A stretch of 64,000 bases of DNA from Azolla caroliniana (lineage: Eukaryota; Polypodiophyta): assembly GCA_043228905.1 (NCBI GenBank), contig JBHGNT010000016.1, positions 15,128,001 through 15,192,000 of the forward strand, read 5' to 3'. The notes under the pieces were generated by a model. The model made no database searches. It was not told the origin of the DNA and saw only the letters and a program-made list of their open reading frames with translations. Shown here in pieces: positions 53,035 through 63,300 of this stretch. Every line of letters starts with the position of its first letter. The first letter of the stretch is position 1. The position numbers and the translations under genes were made by a program.

Positions 53035-56000
53035 TCATTCCCCGCCCGTCGGTTCTTCCTCGGTTTCGGATCGCTCGTCGTCGCGGTCCAAGTCAACCTG
53101 ATCCGGCTCGTCGTCGTGACGCTTCTTAAACGTCTTGATACGCTTCCCAGCTACCGGTATCATCATTCTCGTACCGTCGAGTTCCGCTAGATGGTACGTC
53201 CCGTTGTCGTTGGCGCTTTGTACCACGTAAGGCCCGAACCACCTTCTTGCGAACTTCCGTGTCGCTCGGTGCTGGTTGTCGAGGCCGCTGTCGTAGACTA
53301 GCACCCAGTCGCCTTCCTCGATCTTCTTCGGTCGGAGCCGGTGTGTTCGGTCGAACCGGGCTTTGTTCCTCATCCTTGCTTCCCGAAGCTTTTCCGCAGC
53401 CTGCTCCACGTCCTCCGGTCTCCGCTCGAGCTGTCGTATGCGCGCCGTCAGCTGTTCCTCCCGGCTCATCTCGTCTCTCCAGTCCACGGTTGCCCATGAG
53501 GAGACCGTACGTTCGATCGGCATGATCGGCTTCTGCCCAAACATGAGCTCTGCCGGCATGAATCCGGTTACCGAACTGTGCGTAGTCCGGTCAGCCCACA
53601 ACACGTAAGGCAGTAGCCGTGGCCAGTTCCCGACCCGACCTCCGCATGCCCGAACTAACGCCTTGACGATCGGTCCGTGTCCGCGCTCCACCTTTCCATT
53701 CGCCTCCGGATTGTACGCAGTGGTAAGCGAGAGCTTGACTCCTAGCCGGTTGAATAGCTCCTCAGCCTCTTCGGCGTCCAACTCCCCGCGATCGGCCACG
53801 ATCTTCCCGACGCACCCGTACCGGCATATTACGTCCTCGAGCAGGAACCGACATACGGCCGCAATCGTTTTGTTTTGAAGGGCCCGGCCTTCCACCTGGT
53901 TCGTTAGATCTTCCCGAGCCAGGACCAGATACCGCATCTGTCCTACTCCTATCGGCATCGTTACCAGGTCTACCATCCATTTGAAGTGGATGGTCGGAGG
54001 GTATGTAGGGTGAAGTTCGTCCCGGTGTCGAACTATGGAGTGCATCTGATAGCTCCCGCAAGTTGTCACGAATTGATGCACGTCCCGGTACAGTCCCGGC
54101 CACCAGTACTTCCCCTTTATCTTCTCGAACGTGGCCCAGGTTCCACGGTGTCCGGCCCAAGGGCTGTCGTGGTAGGCCGTCAGCAGCTCCTCCTGTTCTT
54201 CCTTCATCGCCACCACCCGGAGCGGAGCGCCGTCCCTCTTCTTCGGGTGCTTCCATAAGTATCCGTCCCGGAGAAAGAATCGGTAAGCTTTCTTCCGGAT
54301 CCGGGTGGCCTCGTCCTTCGTCCATGACGCATCCGGCGTCATTGTCCTCAAGAATCCACCGATCTGGAGCCACTCGCCGTCGTACTTGCTCTCGTCGAAG
54401 TTGTTAAGTGCCGGAGTGCTCGTCCCATCGGTCGTCACGTACGCCGCCTCGAAGAAGTCCACGCCGACTTCTTCGTCCTCCGAAACCATGCCGCCCTCGT
54501 CATCAAACCTCGCCCTCGAAAGCATGTCGGCCATGGCGTTGTCCTTTCCGGAAATGTGTCGTATCTCCGGGTCCAGGGACTTGATGTACGCTATCCACCT
54601 GAGCATCGCCAGGTCCGGTGTCGCGCATCCGGAAACCATGCCAAGAATCGGCAGGCAATCCGTCTCGATAATCACTCCTGTCCCGATCAGGTAGTCTTTG
54701 TCCGCCTTTACCGCCGAAACGATACCCTAGAGTTCGCGTTTAACCTGGGCGTACCCTCGCTGTCGCTCACTGAGGACCTTAGCGCCGAATCGGATCGGGA
54801 ACCGGGTGCCGTCCTCGTCTTCTTGGTTGACGACCCATCCGATCCCGGTCGGGCTCGTATCCACCGTTATGTATACCGGGGTACCTTTCTCGTAGACAGC
54901 CTTCCGGAGCGCCGGTGCTGCCGTAAGGGCTTCCTTCAGCTTCTGGACCGACCCTGTGTGCTCGTCTCGCCACTCGAACTTTCGCCCTTTCTTCAGCAAC
55001 CCGTATAGCGGCTCCGCAACGTGGGTGTAATGCGGGATCCATATGTGGTAGAACGCGCATGCCCCCAGGAACCTCCGAACTTCCGTAACTGAGCTACAGT
55101 CGGTCTTCATCGCGGAGATGGCTTCTACCTTTGCCGGAGACGGCTTCCGACCATAAGGTCCACATAGGTGTCCGACCACCAGGATTTCCGATTGCCCGAA
55201 GGCCGATTTCTCCCCGGAGAAGGTGAGCCTCGCATCCTCCAGCCTCTGTAGCACCTTCTCGCAGTCGTCGATGTGTGTCGCTACGAATCGCTGGCATCCG
55301 TCCGGCCCGACTGTCTCGTCCTTCTCCTCCACCAGGCACCCTTTGATAGGGATGTCGTCTAGAAACAACATGGTGATGTCCGGGATGCAATCCCTCAGTA
55401 CCTTGTTCATTGCATTCACCATGTGGGCCACCGAGTTGGTCCCTCCCTGTGGCAGGGTACACATTCGCACTAGGCCGAGGGGAGTTCGCATCGTCATAAT
55501 GTCTCTGCTCTCCACAGCTAGCTGGAACTGGTCGTACCCTGAGTACAGATCACCGACCGAGTAAATCGACCTTCCGGCAAAGGCCTCCGCGAACTCGTCT
55601 ATGGTCGGTCCGATCCCTGCGTTTCGAATGGTCACTCTGTTGACCGGCTGCAGGTCTTGAATGAAGCGCAACGTTCCGTTTTTCTTCGGTACGGTAAACC
55701 ATCGGTTCGAGTATGGGGCACTCGACGGTTCGAGAATGCCCATATCTACTTTCTGCCTCAATAGCTCCATCAACTTCGGGATGTGAGCTCTCGGTACCGG
55801 AATCGGCTTGAGATTCCACGGCACATGCGGTACCGTGAATATCACCATCGGCTCCACGATCGTCGGGTCTACGCACCCGATCTCTTCCGGTGAGAATGCG
55901 AAGGCTTTCCCGTGCCTTCCGAGCATCCTCCGAAACCGGTTTTCCTCCGCCGGCAGTAGGAACCCGCCCCCACCGATTTTGAGCTCCCGGAGCGTCCCGT

Positions 56001-56505
56001 CGGTGAAGGTGTGTCCTATGCCGGCCGGATCTCGTAAACTGGGGTCCGACGCAACCCCTCTGATCCGGGACTCGCTGCCCTCCGGTAAGGGTGCCGCAAC
56101 TGGCCTTACCTTCCGGTCCACAGTCTTGTACTTTGTGCTAACTCGGGCTGTCCGATCTGACCCGAGCCCCCGACTGAAGTTCGCGATGACTTCGTACATC
56201 TCTTCGGAACATACCGGTATCGTCCGGTCTTCGTTAAGGTCTTCTCTGGCAACCTTCCTCAGCATCCCTAAGGTGTCGTCGAAGGAGACCGCCTCCACGG
56301 CTCCGTTGATTTCCTCGTCTGGGCCGAGAACTCCGCACGCTCGAAGTCGCTCTTCCGCCCTTGTCTTTTCTCGGCCAATGATGCCGACCATCATACACCC
56401 TCCGTTGTCGGAGAAGCAAACCCTCCTGCCTATCGTACAATCGTGGGGTCTTTCCCGAGTGTCCGGACTGTCTCGGCCCCACGCCTTGGCAGCCCTCTCT
56501 AAAAA
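53035..56505 (-). pseudogene. Element D reverse transcriptase, RNase H and integrase (one in-frame TAG)
   Basis: The frame opens at the end of gag, in the -1 frame. Reverse transcriptase: RWFTVPKKNGTLRFIQD, YSVGDLYSGYDQFQL, PQGGTNSVAHMVNAM, MLFLDDIPIKG (catalytic LDD). RNase H: VYITVDTSPTGIGWVV, ERGYAQ-like RQRGYAQVKREL, then TAG at 54727-54729, after which the frame continues (IIETDCLPILGMV, HISGKDNAMADMLSR). Integrase: HRGTWATFEKIKGKYWWPG, a finger with CGSYQ (second Cys replaced by Tyr), WMVDLVTMP, IVADRGELDA and YNPEANGKVERGH. The type TTHSSVTGFMPAELM is, as I remember, frequent in fungal and non-seed-plant elements. One stop and one lost zinc ligand suggest recent inactivation. Confidence 0.9.
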
Positions 56506-58625
56506 TCCTCCCGGTTCTCGCCACCGAGGGACTCGCGGTTTCTCTCGTGGTTCGGCCGCATCGTCAAAAATTGCACTGAATGGCGCCCGTCCTGGCTTTT
56601 GACCCTCGCGTAGGCCGAACCGTTGTCCAGCACCTTGGTCTCCATTCTCGCCGCCGTGATGTATGGTTCCCCTAATATGACCGGATGCGAGGACGTCTCC
56701 TGTACGAAGAAGTGTTGGTCAATCTCGACGTCGCCGATCTTTACTCGCACATTCGGGCAGGCCCCGTGCAGTTCCTCGATGGCGCGCGTCGCCGCCCGTA
56801 TCTTCCACCCGTGCCTGGTGTTGATCGGCCACTTTCCCTTCTTATAGAAGTCCATGGACATTAGGTTTATTTCCGAACCGTGGTCCACCAACGCCACCAC
56901 CGGTTCCTGAACACCTCCGATTTTTACCGGGGTCTCCGTGGTCGCTCGGGCCCAGTGTGGCCTCGAATAGTGGCTCTCCGCCCACTCATCTTCCAGCGCC
57001 GAGTCGTCGATGTGCGTCGTCCGCACCTCCACCGGTTTTTCCGGTTCCGTCTCCATCGACAGTCTCTTCCGTTTCACCAAGACTACAATGGAGTCGTGGA
57101 ACTCCTTCTTGGCGATCCCTAGCACCTCCCGTAATGACAGCTCCACTTTGCTGTCGAGGATCCGTTCTTCTAGGACCTTTCGTAGATCCGTAGCCCTTTC
57201 TATTTCTGTCCCCAGTCGGTACCCGCCCTTCCTGGGGTTATCTTGCGGGCCGGACCCGCCGGCATCGTTCCGTCGTTGCCTGAATCGGGTCTCGTACCGT
57301 TGTGAGGGCCCGGCCGCTCCAGCTTTCCCCACTCGCTTGTCTTCTACCAGAGCCTCGTAGTTTCGGCAAGCGGCTTCTACGAAGCCCGTCTTCTCCTCGA
57401 CCGGATCGCTCCACCCGGTTATTTCCCGAACCCGTCTCTCAGCGCGGTCCGTTTCATCTTTCCTCATCCGCGCGCCGGCGAGGCCTTCCAGCATTGCCGA
57501 CCAGAAACCGTCTTTACTCTCCTTTCGGGCCTCGCTGCCCCCGACCTGAATACCGGCTGACGCCGAGTAGTGGATGGCCTCCACGTGTCGGGCCGCTGCC
57601 TCTTCCATCAGTCTCTTCATACCTCCTCGCCCGTCGTTTCGGCTCAGGGCCCTCCTGGTGTCGCCAGCGTGCACCCGGCCTTCCCACAGGTACACCACCC
57701 GGTTTCTCAACGCCTCTGCGAAATCGCCGCAGTCCTTCCGAATGTGGCCGACCTCGTCACACCACATGCACCTGTTCCCCGCTGCCGGCCGTCGGTCACG
57801 AGCCGGTTCGCCGCCTTCCCTTCGAGTCTGGGCGATCTGGAGATCCTTTATCGCCCGCGTCAACTCCTCTAGCGCTGCTCCTCCGGACGAGCCATTGACC
57901 ATGCTGGTCGAAGCCGAACCGGTTTCGAGCCATTCTCGGGTTCCTTCCCTTCGCACTTGCGGCGCCGGTTCAAGCCTCCTTGCTGTAACAGAGCCCGCAC
58001 TGGCCGCCCCGTTGTCAGCCCATTCTCGCCGTTTGTCGAAACGGCCACAGACTCTCTTAACCGCAGCCCAGTCGGTCGTCAACCCGTCTTCAGTTTCCAG
58101 CAAGGAGCCGACTTGATCCCGGTCCCTCTCGTCCACCGACTTGACGAACAGTAGGACCCGGCTCGTATCCAGGATAGTTCGGTCAAGCGCCGAAAGGCGC
58201 GCAAAGCGTTCTTCGAACTCCCGGAGGAGTGCCAACGCGTTTCTTCCTTTGCCGGGGGACTCCACCCATTCCATGAAGTCCCGTTTCGAAAGCCGGAGCG
58301 CGTCGTCCAGCCCATATTTCTCTAGGAGTCGGCCTTCGAACTCCTCCCAGGTACGGCTCTCCGCCCGTACCTCGAGCACCTCCGCATGGATGCTCGGCAT
58401 CGCCACTCGAGGGAACCCGGCAAGACGCCTCTCTTCCGGAATGTCCCGCATCAGCATTTCCGCCCCGTAGGACGCCAAATACCTCGTAGCATCCTTTCCG
58501 CTGAAACGGCCGATCGTACCGACGACCGCCTCAATGGCTCTGTCGAGGGCACTGATGCCCTCGCGTGTGCTCAGTATCCGATCCACGGCCGAAGCCATGG
58601 CCTCTACAAGATCCGACCCCTTCAT
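56499..58625 (-). CDS. Element D Gag and protease
   Basis: 708 residues from ATG 58625 (MKGSDLVEAM); the frame is open slightly upstream but without ATG. N-terminal gag region (about 30-210; RYLASYGAEMLMRD, WEEFEGRLLEKYG), a perfect zinc knuckle CMWCDEVGHIRKDC (about 290), a long charged region, and an aspartic protease with VVALVDHGSEINLMS (about 580-595) and HPVILGEPYITAA. It ends in TAG at 56501-56499 within ATTTTTAG, where the pol frame overlaps at -1. It builds the particle and processes the polyproteins. Relic 9812-10265 is a decayed relative. Confidence 0.9.
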   Translation of the reverse strand: MKGSDLVEAMASAVDRILSTREGISALDRAIEAVVGTIGRFSGKDATRYLASYGAEMLMRDIPEERRLAGFPRVAMPSIHAEVLEVRAESRTWEEFEGRLLEKYGLDDALRLSKRDFMEWVESPGKGRNALALLREFEERFARLSALDRTILDTSRVLLFVKSVDERDRDQVGSLLETEDGLTTDWAAVKRVCGRFDKRREWADNGAASAGSVTARRLEPAPQVRREGTREWLETGSASTSMVNGSSGGAALEELTRAIKDLQIAQTRREGGEPARDRRPAAGNRCMWCDEVGHIRKDCGDFAEALRNRVVYLWEGRVHAGDTRRALSRNDGRGGMKRLMEEAAARHVEAIHYSASAGIQVGGSEARKESKDGFWSAMLEGLAGARMRKDETDRAERRVREITGWSDPVEEKTGFVEAACRNYEALVEDKRVGKAGAAGPSQRYETRFRQRRNDAGGSGPQDNPRKGGYRLGTEIERATDLRKVLEERILDSKVELSLREVLGIAKKEFHDSIVVLVKRKRLSMETEPEKPVEVRTTHIDDSALEDEWAESHYSRPHWARATTETPVKIGGVQEPVVALVDHGSEINLMSMDFYKKGKWPINTRHGWKIRAATRAIEELHGACPNVRVKIGDVEIDQHFFVQETSSHPVILGEPYITAARMETKVLDNGSAYARVKSQDGRHSVQFLTMRPNHERNRESLGGENREDF

Positions 58626-58669
58626 CTTCTGCTCTTCTGCCGCCTCTTTCACGTCGGGTTCACCAAATA

Positions 58670-58903
58670 TGTCGAGGTATTCCTCGCGGATGCGTGGAAT
58701 GAGGCGGGACCTCGGGGGTCCTGTACCGAAGAGTAAGAGAGAAAGAGAAGAGACCCACTACGTGCGAGCGTAGATTCACAGGGACACGGCCCTTCGACGT
58801 AGAGACGCGAGTGGGACAGCGACACAGAAAGACACGAAAATATGTATGTATTGACAAGACAAACAACAAGAACACGAAGACAACAAACACGAAGCGGGTT
58901 ACA
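58670..58903 (-). repeat. Element D 5' LTR, truncated
   Basis: Aligns base for base with 52323-52556. The remaining 405 bp are absent because element T begins at 58904. The presumed primer site TATTTGGTGAACCCGAC follows on the element strand. Confidence 0.9.
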
Positions 58904-59254
58904 GGGTGAAAGCATGCGAGTGGAAACAATTAGCTATGTCCTTGACATAGCTAATTAGCTATGCAAAAAGCTACCATTGATAAATAGTCATTTTAGTAAA
59001 AAGCCATCATTAATAAATTAAGTATGCAAAAAACTACCATTGAAAATACTAGAGTGTTTTAATTACATATGTAAATGAGTGCCATAAATGTGCAACATAA
59101 ATTGATGTGTGCACCATAAATGTGTACCATAAATTATATATCGAATTCCTAGGTCCATTATGCATGATCCTTTGCCACATCACGTAGGCCATCTCTAGTT
59201 GAGTACTGTGGGTTAGTTGCTACCACTGTTGCTAAACCCTATCGAGTCCACCTG

Positions 59255-60000
59255 CCGCCACTCTACACTGAGGGGCTGCTACTGTGCGTTCCAAGCATCA
59301 TCAAAGAGCTGCTCAATCTGACGGGGTTCTCTTCTCTGTGACACTCTACACTCAGGGGCCACTATTGTGCATTCCAAGCATCATCAAAGAGCTGTTCAAT
59401 CTGACGGGGTTCTCTTCTCTTTGCCACTCTACACTCAGGGGCCATTACTGTGCGTTCCAAGCATCATCAAAGAGCTGTTCAATCTGAGGGGGTTCTCTTC
59501 TCTGTGCCACTCTACACTCAGGGGCCATTACTGTGCGTTCCAAGCATCATCAAAGAGCTGTTCAATCTGAGGGGGTTCTCTTCTCTGTGCCACTCTACAC
59601 TCAGGGGCCGCTGCTGTGCGTTCCAAGCATCATCAAAGAGCTGTTCAATCTGACGGGGTTCTCTTCTCTTTGCCACTCTACACTCAGGGGTTGCTACTGT
59701 GCGTTCCAAGCATAATCAAAGAGCTATTCAATTTGACGGGGTTCTCTTCTCTTTTCCACTCTCACTCAGGGGCCGCTACTGTGCATTTCAAGCATCATTG
59801 GTAACTGTTCAATCTGACGGGGTTCTCTTCTCTTTTCCACTCTCACTCAGGGGCCGCTACTGTGCGTTTCAAGCATCATTGGTAACTGTTCAATCTGACG
59901 GGGTTCTCTTCTCTATGCCACTCTATTCTCAAGTGCCTTCTATGTGCGTTTCAAGCATCATCGGTAACTGTTCAATCTGACGGGGTTCTCTCCTCCATTG
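59255..60000 (+). repeat. 83-bp tandem repeat (about 6 units) followed by 81-bp variants (about 3)
   Basis: Units contain CACTCTACACTCAGGGGCC, GCGTTCCAAGCATCATC and CTGTTCAATCTGACGGGG. Period is 83 up to about 59755, then about 81 with CACTCTCACTCAGGGG and GGTAACTGTT. Diverged remnants continue to about 60170. Because 83 is not a multiple of three, overlapping 60-93-codon frames appear in register; these are not genes. The array lies directly upstream of the transposase gene, in its promoter or leader. Confidence 0.9.
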
Positions 60001-60326
60001 CCATCATTCTATACTCAGTTGCCACTACTGTCCAGTCCCGGATTGCTTCCACATTTCGATTTGACGGAGTTCACTCATCCAACGGCAACATTCTACACTC
60101 AGTTGTTGCCATTGGTCGGTCTTGGATCGCCTCCTCAACTGTTGGATCCAACAGAGTGAAATCCTCTACTGTTCGGTCTTGGATTGCAATAACTTTTCTG
60201 TCTATTGATTATCTTGTGTATTGTTGTGTCTAATCTTGTGTATTGTGTGGAATATTTTTGTGTATTGTTGTTGCCCATAGCCATCTTTAATACTTGTTTT
60301 TTTTTCTGGAAATTTAGGGTTTTAAC

Positions 60327-63300
60327 ATGTCTAGCCAAATGGAAGGGGAAGAAGGGTGTTTAGAATTACCCCTCAATGATCATAAGGATAGGGATGATGT
60401 TATCAGGACACAACAAGCCATACGAAACTATTGGGCAGAAAAAAAAAAGAAACATCGTCAATTGTTGAAGGATACGAAAGCCACACTCAGTAAAGGTAAG
60501 GATAGTTTAGCTGAGAATGTAAGTAATGCGACTACCATCATAGAGAGAAAGGTTGTAGACTATTTCAATGTTCAAACCAAGCACATCAGCAATGAAGAAA
60601 AGAAGGTAGTACTTTATGGAATATGTAATGATCCATCGATAAAGGACTTAGTTGATTGTGATGGTCTTAATGCAAACATATCATCTATTTTAGTAAATAA
60701 TCTTCGTAATAGTTTCGTATCCATGAGCAGGTCAGAAGATGATCTTGTCTTAAAAAGGTCTAGTCTAATGATGTTACTTAATAGTGATGTTGACGATATA
60801 AACATCAGTGAGCTATCTAAGGTAATTGGTGTTAGTAGAAAAACAGTGTACAATACAATGAACCGTATAATTTCCTCGGGTGAAGGAACTAGTCTACTAA
60901 AGCTAACTACAAGATGTAAGCCAATGACACCCATAACATTTGAAATCAAGGATGTAATCACAATGTTTTGGACTAATGAGAGTAGGGTTTCACCCAATAA
61001 AAAGGATTTATGCAGGAAACGTGTTGGAAGAAATCAATACGAGGAGCATCCCATTCATCTTCTTGATGTACCTCAGGTATTTACATTTATCTCAACATGG
61101 TAATTAGCTGTACTGCTAGCTAGTTAGCTATCATGGTAGCTAGTTAGCTATTTCGTTATTACCAGCTAATTAGCTACTAGGAAAGCTAATTAGCTACCAT
61201 GATAGCTAATTAGCTACTATGATAGCTACTACATAGGTAACTGGCTACTCTCAATAGCTACTACCATGATAGCTAATTAGTTAGGATAGCTAATTAGTCA
61301 CCATTATAGCTAATTAGCTACTAGACCAGCTAATTAGCTACCGTGATAGCTAATTAGTTACTAGGACAGCTAATTAGCCACCGTGATAGCTAATTAGCTA
61401 CCATGATAGCTAATTAGCTACTATACCAGCTAATTAGCTACCATGATAGCTAATTAGCTACTATACCAGCTAATTAGCTACCATGATAGCTATTTAGTTA
61501 CTAGGAAAGCTAATCAGCCACCATTATAGCTAATTAGCTACTAGACCAGCTAATTAGCTACCACGATAGCTAATTAGCTACTAGACCAGCTAATTAGCTA
61601 CCATGATAGCTAATAAGTTACTAGGAAAGCTAATTAGCCACCATGATAGCTAATTAGCTAGTAGACAAGCTAATTAGCCACCATGATAGCTAATTAGCTA
61701 CTAGGACAACTAATTAGCTACTAGGACAGCTAATTAGCTACCATGATAGCTAATTAGCTACTACGACAGCTAATTAGCTACCATGATAGCTAATTAGCTA
61801 CTAGAATAGCTAATTAGCTACTAGAATAGCTAATTAGCTACCATGATAGCTAATTAGCTACTACGACAGCTAATTAGCTACCATGATAGCTAATTAGCTA
61901 CTACGACAGCTAATTAGCTACCATGATAGCTAATTAGTTACTAGAATAGCTAATTAGCTACTAGAATAGCTAATTAGCTACCACGACAGCTAATTAGCTA
62001 CTACGACAGCTAATTAGCTACCATGATAGCTAATTAGCTACTAGGACAACCAATTAGCTACTAGGACAGCTAATTAGCTACCATGATAGCTAATTAGCTA
62101 CTACGACAGCTAATTGGCTACTAGAATAGCTAATTAGCTACCATGATAGCTAATTAGCTACTACGACAGCTAATTAACTACCATGATAGCTAATTAGCTA
62201 CTAGGACAACTAATTAGCTACCATGATAGCTAATTAGCTACTAGAATAGCTAACTAGCTACTAGAATAGCTAACTAGCTACTAGAATAGCTAATTAGCTA
62301 CTAGGATAGTTAGCTAGTTACGAGAATAACTAATTCCCCTTTATTACGCAGGTCGATTTATTTATTAGGTTCAAACGAATGCATCCAACTATCAAAGTTC
62401 AACTACGAACATTCGAGTCTCTTAAGCCACACTTTGTGAGACGCTTAAAGGATCGATACACATGTTGTTGCATTTACCATGTACAGATGGGTTTTCTGAA
62501 GGACTCTGTTAATCTACTACGTCACCATAGCGCATCCCTAACTAATACAGTTTGCACATGTGGGTGCCAAATCTGTCGATCAAGCCCGCAAGAGGAGTGT
62601 AAATCATCTGAGCACGTTATCTCTTCCATGAGTTATTTATTAGATTCAATATTGTGTCCGAGAGAATCTGATGCTATCTTCCATATTCATAAATGTGTCA
62701 TGGGTTTATGTCAAGATTGTGGCCCTACTAGATTTAGGTGGTGTCCAAATGAATTGAGTAGTGAAATATTGATCTCTGTGAAGTTATTTGAGTCAGTGAA
62801 CACCAATTTCGAAGGAAAGGTGTGTAAAAGAAAGGATCTAGTTCGGAAGATGCTTAAACCAAGGGATTTGGTGTCTCTGTTTGTAGTATCTCTAGGAAAG
62901 TTCATTAAACACAACTTCATTTATTCATGGCAGGCCCATCAGTTTAAGACTTGCATATCTGATTTCCCAAATGATGTAGTAGTCTCAGTAGTAGATTTCG
63001 CAGAGAATTATACTTTCAAGCAGCAGAATGAAATTCAATCTATGCATTGGTGTTCAGTTCAGGTAACCATTTTTGTGCACATAACATATTTTCGAGTTTC
63101 AGGTGATGTTAAAAAAGTAATTCATTTCTTTATTTCCGATGATAAGAAGCATGATACCTTGTTCGTCCAACACTGTTTTAAGTTACATTGGCAGTGGTTA
63201 TTAGCTCAACGTTTGGAGCTTACTCAACATTGGGTCTGGTCTGACGGAGCTGCGTCACAATTCAAGGCTCGACGTCCATTTTATTTTGTGGGGAGGTATC

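Larger units (their letters stand above)
52323..58903 (-). mobile_element. Element D: GC-rich Ty3/gypsy retrotransposon, right LTR cut by element T
   Basis: The left (3') LTR 52323-52961 is complete (TGTCG...CGACA). The right (5') LTR 58670-58903 is its first 234 bp only, ending where element T starts. Between them run gag-protease and reverse transcriptase-RNase H-integrase on the minus strand. Base composition is much richer in G+C than the flanks. The retained 234 bp of the two LTRs differ at only about two positions, so the insertion is recent. AACGT precedes the left LTR; its partner should lie beyond the window. Confidence 0.92.

Noticed and set aside
57302-58116. Long plus-strand frames within element D
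   Set aside because: GC-rich sequence leaves several open frames; only the minus-strand frames carry gag and protease motifs.
59284-59980. Series of overlapping 60-93-codon frames
   Set aside because: They are generated by the 83-bp tandem repeat in shifting frames and have no independent support.
61112-62330. CRISPR-like array
   Set aside because: Regular repeats, but spacers are 6 bp, repeated and not unique, and the context is a plant intron. It is a minisatellite.
63063-63104. Second intron between GTAACC and TTTCAG
   Set aside because: The signals exist, but the frame is open through the segment and its translation (VTIFVHITYF) fits the conserved core, so no splice is needed.
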